Below are positions 6,941 through 17,200 of a stretch of 20,584 bases of DNA, piece by piece. This DNA comes from an uncultured Clostridia bacterium (GTDB lineage: Bacteria; Bacillota; Clostridia; Christensenellales; UBA1242), in assembly GCA_934725795.1 (NCBI GenBank), contig CAKVCF010000003.1, positions 1 to 20,584 on the forward strand, given 5' to 3'. The notes below the pieces were generated by a model, which worked only from the letters and a program-made list of their open reading frames with translations, was not told the origin of the DNA and searched no databases. The position numbers and the translations under genes are program-made. Numbering within the stretch: the stretch's first letter is position 1; each line of letters opens with the position of its first letter.

Positions 6941-9364
6941 TTACTTATACATACTTTCAAAGTTAGAGCGAACATCTGCCCAACCTTTTGCTGTAAATTC
7001 AGCTGAAGTGAGCAATCTGCCAGTTGTATCTTCAATGGTGTTAACTGTAACAACATCGGTTGTTGCTGCTGAGCCAATTGGAATAACTTGCCCTGGACGT
7101 ATCAATCCATAATAGTAAGAATAACTGCCGTTTACAAAGAAATAATCTTTAAAACTGCCTGTTGCTGTTGCGTTGAAACGAACATAATATGATTTTGTTG
7201 TTGATTTATTGATAAGATATGTTAAACCTGTGGTTTCATTTATCAATTGGACATCGCTAACAGAAGTTGTAACAGTGCCTGTAAGTGTTGCATCACTAAA
7301 ATCATATATTTGTGAACCATTAAGGCTGATTGAACCATACCACACCTTTTCACCAGGGTTGATTGTTATGGTTTTGCTGCCACTTGTTTTGGTTGCAGTT
7401 TCCCAGCCATTGAACAAATAATATGTTGAAGATGTCCATCCACTGGTTGTGTTTTGAGTATACACATTGTTCGTTTTTGTATAGTATTTCCAATAGATTC
7501 TTTCCCAATTATCTGGTTTTGTTTGAGTGCTACCATCCAAAACTGTTTGGCTGTAACTTGATTCATTTTGAGTGTTTAACCATTTATATGTTACTGCCAA
7601 ATTGTAGGCTGAAATCACACTTGTTGAATTGTTTTTAACATAGAGTTGCGCTTGATTATTAACCACTTCTGTTTGCAATGTAAGGCGGCTGTCGGTTGCT
7701 GTGCTGGTTGCTTGAGTGATTGTTGGCACAAGCACACACCAAACATCGCTGCCTGCATACTTAGTTTTTAAAGAAACTAAATTTGCATACATACTTTTTG
7801 TAATGGTGAATTGTGTGCATATTGTTGCCGCTGAATAAGGTGCAACAATTAAATTTGAAACACTATCAACTGTTATATTTGTATCGCTTGTTAAAGTTTG
7901 AATATCACGCACCCAATAGGTTGAATCTTCAAATGCCTTATCTTGTGCGCCTGAGCCGTAAGCAGCAGTTGAGTTACCATTGCTTACAAACACTTTTAAG
8001 CTGAATGTTGCACCGATTGACAATTTGTTTGCGGTGTTGTTAACAATCATAATGTTTGTGCTGTAAGTCTCTGTCGTCGATGTAATAGATTGGTAAAGCG
8101 CTGCATCAAAACTAGAACGATTGTAAACGCTGTAAGTATTTGTAGGCATGCTTGTTGCACCAGAAACGGCGGTTGTTGCAATTGTTGTTGCACCTATACC
8201 GTCTGTTGTTTCAATATTGCCTGCATCATTTAACTCTAACTGAGTTTTTATGTGGAAGCCTGAATAATTTGCATTGGCATAATAACCACGTGTTGTTAAT
8301 TCAACTGAATCCACAATAGGAATATACACTGCAGTATGTGCTGGAATTGTGTAACTATATGTTCTTATTTCTTGAACCTGTGTTGATTCGTCATAAGTTT
8401 CGTTTGTCCAGTTATCTGCAAAATCGTATTTGATTGTATTAGATACAACATAAACGTCCGAAGGTTTGGTTGTTGTGCCTTCATCCGCAGCCCAAGAGCC
8501 AACCAACCTTGCTTTAAGGTTAACTGCTGCCGAACCTGTGATAACATATGCACCTAAACCTACATAATTTTTGTTGCCCCAAATTTGTTTGATTGGAACA
8601 GTTTCAGTCGTTGCGGTTGATGTTGAATCACTTTGTGAAATTGTTGTTACGCCTGCGCCTGACCTGAATGCTGTTTTGCCAACAGGCGCTTTTGGTTGAT
8701 AATCACCTTTATCGGTTGGATTATACACAACAACATATGCTTCTGCACTGGTTGTGTAACTTGTCAATTTCCTTGCTTGATATTCATTCCAAGCTGTGCC
8801 TGCAACACCAGTTTTATCTAACCCCGCAGCGGTTTGTGAAATTTTAACCGCTTTGATATTTATTTGAAGTGAATGTCCAAAATATGTTTCATCGTTCAAA
8901 TCTGCAAAGTCCACACCTACAATGGCTGTCAACTTGCCTGTGCCTGCTGCTACAGCATCACGATAATATATTCTGCTGTTGTCCACAATCCACGCATTGC
9001 GGTTTGAATATGTTAAAATTACGTTTGAAGTATCTAAAGTTGTTGTTGAACTTGTTGAGCCTGATGTTTTAACCCAAACAAGTGAGTATTCTAAATAGAA
9101 ATAGAATGAATAATCGTAAGAATATTGGAGAGCAACTTCATATTCTTTTGCACCCGCACCAAACGGTACGCCATTTGGCAAAGTGTCGTTTATAATTTGA
9201 TAACTTTGATTTGGTAAATATGCACCAGTTGAATAACCTGAATTATGGCTGTGCGACCAGCTAAATGCCGCAAATACATAACTGGTTGATAAAGCAAAAA
9301 CTGCGCCCAATAAGACGCATAGGATTTTTATTAGATTGCTTTTATTTTTCTTTTTTGCAATCAT
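6941..9364 (-). CDS. Large secreted beta-rich surface protein, probable SipW substrate
   Basis: The 807-residue protein has a basic N-terminus (MIAKKKNKSN), a hydrophobic core (11-32) and a junction YVFAAFSWSH at about 29-38, similar to the aromatic motif of the other SipW substrates. Cleavage after Ala32 is likely. The mature protein is rich in Thr, Ser, Tyr and Asn, with very few charged stretches or Lys runs, and alternates like a chain of beta-sandwich domains. No named domain is recognised and there is no C-terminal membrane segment or LPxTG sorting motif, so it is released or held by partners. AGGAGGGG lies about 10 bases before the ATG at 9364. The gene directly follows the sipW gene after a 45-base gap. 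A matrix or fibre subunit is the best guess from the context; a passive S-layer-like coat is an alternative. Confidence 0.85.
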   Translation of the reverse strand: MIAKKKNKSNLIKILCVLLGAVFALSTSYVFAAFSWSHSHNSGYSTGAYLPNQSYQIINDTLPNGVPFGAGAKEYEVALQYSYDYSFYFYLEYSLVWVKTSGSTSSTTTLDTSNVILTYSNRNAWIVDNSRIYYRDAVAAGTGKLTAIVGVDFADLNDETYFGHSLQINIKAVKISQTAAGLDKTGVAGTAWNEYQARKLTSYTTSAEAYVVVYNPTDKGDYQPKAPVGKTAFRSGAGVTTISQSDSTSTATTETVPIKQIWGNKNYVGLGAYVITGSAAVNLKARLVGSWAADEGTTTKPSDVYVVSNTIKYDFADNWTNETYDESTQVQEIRTYSYTIPAHTAVYIPIVDSVELTTRGYYANANYSGFHIKTQLELNDAGNIETTDGIGATTIATTAVSGATSMPTNTYSVYNRSSFDAALYQSITSTTETYSTNIMIVNNTANKLSIGATFSLKVFVSNGNSTAAYGSGAQDKAFEDSTYWVRDIQTLTSDTNITVDSVSNLIVAPYSAATICTQFTITKSMYANLVSLKTKYAGSDVWCVLVPTITQATSTATDSRLTLQTEVVNNQAQLYVKNNSTSVISAYNLAVTYKWLNTQNESSYSQTVLDGSTQTKPDNWERIYWKYYTKTNNVYTQNTTSGWTSSTYYLFNGWETATKTSGSKTITINPGEKVWYGSISLNGSQIYDFSDATLTGTVTTSVSDVQLINETTGLTYLINKSTTKSYYVRFNATATGSFKDYFFVNGSYSYYYGLIRPGQVIPIGSAATTDVVTVNTIEDTTGRLLTSAEFTAKGWADVRSNFESMYK

Positions 9365-9409
9365 GCTAACTTACCCCTCCTGTTTTTGCTTTCATCATCA
9401 ATTTACAAG

Positions 9410-10027
9410 TTAATATTCCAACCTGCGTGCATTGCGCATTTCAATTTCGTTTTGCGCAACAGAAGATATACACCATAACCCCACTACAATGGTGATAAAC
9501 AACATTTTGTGTTGTGAAATAAAGTCAATATAAGTGCCATAGTTGGCAATTGTTGTAACAACTTTACCTTCCACTTGGTTTGGTGTTACATATTGATATA
9601 AAGCGCCAGCTTCTTCACGAAGTTGAGCTAATGTTTTGCCTTCAGCAACTGCTGCTTCTTGTTTCCAAGTCCAAGTTTCATTTTCACCTTGATATTGGAA
9701 TGCAACATTGTCGCCATGGCAAACATATGTGCCATCTTTGATTGCGATAATACGGTGAACAGTTGGCAAATTGCCTGTACCTGATTGGTCAAATTTAAGC
9801 ACATCGCCAACTTTATATTCTTTTGCTGAGTGAACAACAACCATATCACCAACTTTCATTGCTGGATGCATACTTGCTGTTAAAACTTTATAAGGCCTAT
9901 AATGAAAAGCATATACAAACAGCAAGCAAAACGCCAAAATAATTACAATACCGATAGCGATATTATACATAAGTTGTTTTGCAAATTTGAAAGCTTTATT
10001 TTCTAAAATTTGGTCGTTATAATTCAT
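9410..10027 (-). CDS. sipW: SipW-type signal peptidase I
   Basis: This membrane serine protease removes the signal peptides of a restricted set of exported proteins, such as TasA and camelysin. The 205-residue product has a first membrane segment (about 20-42), the box with nucleophile Ser52 in TASMHPAMKVGDMVVV, and the sequence PTVHRIIAIK where His91 takes the place of the usual Lys. It then has CHGDN (103-107) and a second membrane segment at about 175-191. The Ser/His pair and C-terminal membrane anchor place it in the ER/SipW-type branch. A segment at about 118-150 (WTWKQEAAVAEG and a predicted helix) is longer than in most SipW proteins. The start is the ATG at 10027, with AAGGGG five bases before it; a TTG at 10054 is rejected because it precedes that site. 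The stop of the giant gene is 8 bases upstream. Confidence 0.94.
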   Translation of the reverse strand: MNYNDQILENKAFKFAKQLMYNIAIGIVIILAFCLLFVYAFHYRPYKVLTASMHPAMKVGDMVVVHSAKEYKVGDVLKFDQSGTGNLPTVHRIIAIKDGTYVCHGDNVAFQYQGENETWTWKQEAAVAEGKTLAQLREEAGALYQYVTPNQVEGKVVTTIANYGTYIDFISQHKMLFITIVVGLWCISSVAQNEIEMRNARRLEY

Positions 10028-10035
10028 ATTTCCCC

Positions 10036-11250
10036 TTAACTTATTTGTGTACAACCCGAAGGATTGTAATTATTTTGGCTTGATTCGCCATAAATACCCA
10101 TTAATTCAATTGTTTGATAGTTATCGCTGAATTGAGTTTTGGTTGTGAATGTTTGATTAATTTTGCAATTAGAGATTGTTGCCATCACTGAGTTGCTTGA
10201 TGTTGCATAGCCTGCTACAAAGCCAACATAGATTCTATTGTACCTTGCAATGGTTAAATCAAATACAATTTTGATTGTGCAATTATCAACGCTGCCACCC
10301 ATAAGTTGGCCAACAACGCCACCTAAGTTGATTGTGTCTAACGCGGTGTGAGTGAAATTGCCAAGGATTGTGCAAGCTGAAATATTTGTTCTAATTGCGT
10401 TACCAACAATGCCACCAAAGTGGTCAACATAAATATTTGTTGTTTGATTTATTGTTGCTGTAACATTATTGATTTGTGAAGATGTTGTAGTTGTTGTTTG
10501 ACCAGCAACGCCACCAACAGCCTTGAATCTTCTGTTTGTGCGTGTCTGTTCAACAGCCAACGTTACTGATGAAGACCTTATATCGCTATCGTCAACTGTT
10601 AAATCTGTTGCACTTGCTGCCATACCACCGATGTACACATCTCCAGAAGTTGGCACAAAGTCTGCCTTAAATTTAACTGTTAAGTTAACAATACAGCCTT
10701 CAAATTTTGTGTTTGTTGCAATAGCAATTAAACCTGCAATATAACCATCGCTCACCAACTGACTACTGCCATCAATTTCAATGATTGCGTTTTTAAGATT
10801 GATGTTGCTAAGCGTTGAATTTGTTGCCTTCATTGCTATCACTGACAATTTTAACACATTTGCCTGCTGTTGTGCAAATGTATTGACGAATTTTGTAGGA
10901 TTATTATTAGTTTCTGCAATATTTAAATTCTTAATAGTTGCATTTTCCAATTCGTTAAACAATGCAAAGCCTTCAAACCCTGTTATACCAGCATTTGAAA
11001 CACTAATATTTTCTAAACCGAACAATGCAAAGTCGCCACCATCAAGTGTGCCAGTAAATTTGTTTGCAATCAACGCACCATATTTTTTAACTTGTGCTGT
11101 TGCATCAATTTCTGCCAAGCTGAATGCTTGCAACATAACATAATTTTTGTTTGGTTTTAAAGCAATATTTAAGAATTGGCTGCCAGTTGCAATGCCGTAA
11201 GGATTTTGCTTACTGCCATCGCCTGAAGCATAATAGTTGAAGTATATATC
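10036..11250 (-). other. GLUG-type beta-helix coding segment of the giant lipoprotein
   Basis: Residues about 2620-3023. The segment opens ASGDGSKQNPYGIATGSQFL and N-K-N-Y-V-M-L-Q, the usual entry to GLUG/right-handed beta-helix regions. It then repeats turns with the pattern G-G/F-V/I-A/V-G: YIAGLIAIA, IGGMAASA, VGGVAGQT, FGGIVGNA, LGGVVGQL, VGFVAGYA. Such regions are frequent at the outer ends of adhesins in Firmicutes and Bacteroidetes. Confidence 0.75.
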
Positions 11251-14200
11251 ATCATAAGGTGCCGCAACTGAGCTTAAACTGCCTTTACGCACCACATTAA
11301 CCGCAATATTTGTGTAGACACCAGCAGTTGAAAGTGGATAAACGAAGTAAGTTGTGTCATCTATCACTTGAATATACTCAGCATTTGCTTGGCTAAGTTC
11401 AACAATTTGTTCAACCGCATTTCCAGCCACGCTGCCAGAACTTGTAAATTCATAAGCTGCTATTTTGTAAGAAATTCTTACAACATCGTTTGTTTTAAAG
11501 CTTTTAGCAACTGGAATATACAAGCTTAAATCAGTTTCGTCAAACCTTATTTCACCAACTGATTCAGGTCGTTCGCTTGAACCTTCATACACATATTCAG
11601 CGCCATTAAACACTTTACCTGTGCCAATACCAACTGCTTGAATTTTGATTGTGTAGTTACCAACCATTTCAGCAGGTGCAACACATTTCAATCCGTCTTC
11701 CGCTTTAACAGTTTGTGTTACAGATTGTGTATTTTCGCTATTGCCCCAACTGAATGTGATTTTGTAACCTTGCGCATTTTCAACTTCATTCCAACTGATT
11801 GATTCGCCTTCTTCATTCAATGATGTTACAACACCAAGTTTTGTAAAGTTGCTTACAGTTGAAGAAACCATTGATGTGATATAATCTTCACCAATTGCCC
11901 TTATGTAAATTGAATAGTTGCCAACTTCAAGCTTTTTGCCGTTATCATCTAAGATAGATGCAAAATCAATTGATGTTTCAGTTGTTGTAAATGTGTAATT
12001 TGTTTCACCAGTTAAACTTACAACATAACCACTTATGTGTTCAGCATCTGGATGGCTCCAACTTAACACACCATCTTGTGAAACAATAAATTCAGCTTCA
12101 ACACGTGTTAACCTTGTCATTTCAATTGCTTCAGTGTAATCACTAAGCAAGATTTCCACATTATTTGCACTATCATATTTGCCACGTGTGCGTAATTTTA
12201 AATTATATACGCCCGCGTTGATTTTGCTTTTGCCAACTCCATCAATGCAAGTGTATTCATTATCACCAATTTCATAATAGAAATATGTTTGACCATTTAC
12301 AACTTTGCTTAATGTTCTTTCAGCTGTAACAGTTTCTTCAACCACACGGCCGTCTTTAAATTCGAACCTTATAATTGTTCCGTTATAGTTTGTTTGGTCG
12401 TTCACTGTCCAACAAATTGTGCCGTCTGCAATTTTTACAACTTCAATACCTTTAGATTTTTCAATCGCTGTTAATTTGTCCCCTGTTGATGTTTGAACAA
12501 AGGTTGAATTTAAAATACCAGTATCTTTTTCTTCTGTTTGCACAGCACGAACTTTAATATTAAATCTTTTGCCATTTGCAAGTTTTAAATCAGCAGTTTC
12601 ATTTGTTGTTAAATCTGTGGCTTTAACTGTTTCAGGCAAAATATAAGTTAAAATATTGTTTGCAATAGATACGCCTTGGCTATTTTGACCAATTTTGAAG
12701 CTGTATTGTGTTGCATTTTCACCATTTTCTGCAACGATAAATTCATAATCATTGATATAAGTTTGCACTCTATCACTCAACACATAAGCCAAAGCAAATT
12801 GTAATTTACCATCAACAACCTGCAAGTTAGTGTTAGACAAACGTTTGAATGAATATGCCACACTTGGCAACCTTGAATTTAATAGATATTTTGAATCTAA
12901 ATCGTCAGTGCCAACACCTGCCAAAGTGCGAATTTTGATTGAATAGTTGCCTGCTGCAAAATATTTTGAAAAATCAAATTTTAAATAATCTTTGTTATTT
13001 AACAAATATTCAACTTTAACAGCTTTAGCTTCTGTGCAATTTTCAACAGGATTGTTTGCCATAACTGTTTGAACACTTGTTTCGTCATGATACAAATAAT
13101 ACACATATGGTTGTGATTCAACTGCAGTTCCGTCATAATATACAATTGGATTAATTTCCAACTGATAAACTGGATAATCTAATGCGTTTCCGTTTTCATC
13201 ATATTTAATCTTATTTTGGAAAATAAGTTCACCAGAATAAGTGTATGTAACTTCGTTGGTTGGTTGTTCGCTTGAAGAAGTTTCACCATCACCAAGTTCG
13301 TTATTAAGTTCTCCATTAGCATCCTCATTTCCGTCTGGTTGTTCAGTTGGCACTGTGTATGAAATGTAAGATTTTAAGTTGTTATCTGTATATCTAATAA
13401 ATGATTTTGAAGAATATAAATTTGAAGATAAATAACCTTGATTGATTGTATTTTCACCTTGTTGCACCGCTGTGATATCACAACCTAAAATATGCAAGTC
13501 AAGGCTGAACACACCACCTTCAATAAGCGAAATAGAATAATAGCCATTTTCGTTTGCAGTGTTCAAACCAGAAGCAAGAGATACTGTTCCATTCTTGGTT
13601 GAAATTGTGGTGTTGAAATAATAGAAATTATCAAGATTTAAGTTGATTTGATTGTTTTCAAACACATTGAAATACAAATATTTTGTTTCGCCATTTGAAT
13701 CAACATAAGGGTATTTGACTGCTGCACAAAGTGTGCCAGCATTATTGATTGTTACAATTAAGTTTGAATCAAGCATTGAAACTGAAGCCAAATAACTCTT
13801 ATAATCAATGGCAAACAATTCATAAGGTAAACTATTTATATTTATAGTGATTCTATAAATAATAACATTTTTAAACATAGAATAATCGACATCTGTCAAT
13901 TGTTCATTAAAGGCGTAGTTTAAGCCGCCTAAAGCAAATTCTTCAGGAGAAGCGAATGTGAACACGCCACGTTCATCAACTCTAATCCAAGTTTTTTCAT
14001 CAGCACCTTGTTTTTCACTATCAAATGCAAGTTTTGTTATTTTAGTAATGTTTGTTTCATCTTTAACCGCAGAATTTGCAATGCTTAAATTACCAGAAGT
14101 GTTGCCGATTAACTTTACACTCAACTTATAACTGCCTTTGCTGAGTTTAAGCAAATAACTATCTTCAATTGTTATAACATAATTTGTTGCAAAGTTTATC

Positions 14201-17200
14201 ATTTGCATATCAGCATCATTCCAATTGTCAACGCTTGAATTTTGCAATGCTGACATATTTTCTTCATAATTTGGATTTGTATATTTAATTGTTTCAGTAA
14301 CACCTGTTGTTTCGTTGCGGAACATCAAGTTTGCTTGTGTGAAATAGCCATTTGCTTTCATAACAATAACGCCGTCATCAATTGTCAAACTTTCATACGT
14401 TGGCAATCTATGCACACAAATGTCAAGGCTTTCAGCGCTGCTTACAACATTTGCAAGCCTTGAAACCGCTTTAACCTTGATATTGCAGCAACTGATAAAG
14501 TTATCAAGCCCTTCAAATTCAAATTTTGTTGTTGTTAATATTATGGTTTGTTTAACAGAACTATCAAATATATCTTCCAAAGTTAAGATATATTCAGTTG
14601 CACCGTCAACAGCTTTCCAAACAACCACACCATCATTAATATCTAATTGTGGTGTTGCAAGTATAACAATTTGGCAAGCTTCACTATATTTTGAAGAGCA
14701 CAAATTATAGCCTTCAACCCCTGATTTTGGCACTGATTTAACATAGATAGAATAACGTCCTGCTATGAATGGTTCAATCTGTCCATCTTCAGTTTTATAA
14801 CCATAAGGGAAAGGTGTGTTGTTTGTTGAAATGATTGTTTGATAACTTGTTGCAACATAATCTTTTCCGTCTGCTGAAGCCAGATATACAAGGTTTGTGT
14901 TGCTATAATATTCATTGCCTTCACTATCAACCACTTTAAGAACATAACCAGCCAGCACAGATGTTCCGTCTGGCAATTTGTTTAATTCGGTGTCGGTCCA
15001 AGAAATGGTTTGAACTTTAGTTTCGCTCACATCTCCAACTGCTGGAAGGTTAACCTTTGTTGGTGCGAACAGGCCATAGAAATCCACTGATGTTTGATTT
15101 GAATTGAGCACAAGTTCACCAGTTGAAAGTTGTGCAATCACATCAAATTTAATGTTTTCTTTTGTAAGTGCTGTAACGCCATATTTTAACAAAACGCTTG
15201 ATTCAATATAAATCTTGCCGTTTTCAATTTTTACGCCTTGCAAATCTTTATAAATATAGCCATAACCTTCAACATCTCCATGTGCGTATCTAATCACACA
15301 TCCGTCTAAACTTTCAACGCCATTTGCAGGGTCGAAAACAGTATTTTCAAACAACTCTTGGCTTGTTTGGTCAAGCGTTATAACAATTTCACCATTTTCA
15401 ATACTGATGGTTGGTTGAGCCAATTTTGTAAGTGTTATTTCTTTTGATAATTGACTATTTGTAAAGCCACCAACAGTTTTTGCAATCGCCCTAACCACCA
15501 AAACCATTCCGCCCTGGTTTATGCCAAGGTTGTAACTATCTGTGATTATGTTTGTGTTAAGTTTAACAAGTGTTGCACCTTCAACTTTAAACACATCTAC
15601 ACCTTCAACATTTTCTGGCAAGGTAAAGATAAGTTTTGTTCCGTCAGTTTCAACAATTGCATTATCAACAATTTGATATTCCAATTCGTTTGATAACTCA
15701 CTATCAAACACATAAATTAAAACTGATTGTCCGTCAATTTCTGTGGTGTAACTTGAGTTTGCTTTTATGTTTGCCACAATCTTTTTAACAAGTGTTAAAT
15801 TAACAGCGTAGTCATCAAGGTTGAATGTATAATTTAATGCCGATTTTGCATCAGGGTTGGCTTCAACCAACAATGTTTCAAAATAAGCACTTTGGTCAAC
15901 ATCATTGTAAATTTTAACCAAAACAGAACGGTCATAAACTGTTTCATTTTCAGCAAAACTTATTCTAACTGAATTGTTGCCATCTTCACGTGCATTATTT
16001 TTTGCACCAACAATACTGATTGAATCAGCTTTTCTTATATAAATCGTTTCACCTATAGAACTCAACAATAAGTCTTCTTCATTAGATTTGTTATTTAATG
16101 TAACAAGTTGCAACTTATTTATTTGTTTTAATTCGCTTTGATTAATCTTGTTGTAAAGATATGTTAAATCAAATTTTATTGTTTGATTTTCACTGTCAAC
16201 TTGAACACCTGAATCAAGCAACAAATATGTATCATTTAACAATAATCCATAGTCGCCATATGTGTAATTTAATGCGGTTTTAAAAACAATGTTTTGTTCA
16301 TCTCTAACTGCCATATCAAACTCTGCTTTTGGTGCAAAACTGATGGTTTTTAATGCTGAATAATCAGTTGTTACATTTGTATCTTCACCATCAGGCAAAT
16401 GGTTAGCAACATATCTAACTTTTACCGTAAAGTTATTGCTCAACGCACTTAAAATAGGATTAAATTTATCATCCAACAAAGTGATTGAATATGTTTTGCC
16501 AACCTTTTTAACATCAAGCCTAGCATCTATCGTTTCAAAATTGTTTTCGTTGAAGTTGATTGTATCTGTTGAAGTTGAAAATTCCACTTCCAAAACCATA
16601 TCTGCACTTTCGTGTTCAGGTTCAATAATCAATTTATTTCCAACTACACTTAACTTTGAGTCTGCTTGTGATTTGTTAATATTTAATTGTTTTGGCAAGC
16701 TGTTAATATAAACAACATTTGCATCGTCAGCTGCTAAAGCAATAAGTTCAATTTTGTTTAAACCAACAATCAAATCTGTTAAAGTTTCGCCAAACACATA
16801 ACTTGAAGTGATATCTACATCATTCAAGCATAGTTTATAGTTGTTTGTTAAATTGCTTGTAAGAGAGTTGTTTTGATTGTTAAAAGTTAATTCAGGTGTT
16901 GCCAAGCGTTCAAACACATAACTAACACTCTTTGGTGAATCAATAGTTAAACAACCATCACCCTTTGCTTGTAAAACAAACTCTCTTCTTTGTTGAGATT
17001 GTAAATCAAACACAAATTCAAGGTTATCGGTTTCAACTTTGTTTTTAATATCATTTTCAATAACCAAATAGCTTTCAGCTTGAGCCACTGGAACTATGCT
17101 AAATTTTGCCTCAGCATGCTGAGTTGAAATTGTTGGTGCAGCCAAAACTGTAAATGTGTGTGTAGCAGTTATTTTATCGCTGCCATCAGTGTTTTTAACA

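Noticed and set aside
10028..10054. TTG start nine codons upstream for sipW
   Set aside because: It lies inside the end of the giant gene; the AAGGGG site fits only the ATG at 10027.
10523..11143. Plus-strand open frames opposite the GLUG region
   Set aside because: They are antisense shadows of the giant gene; they show no ribosome site and no credible protein features.
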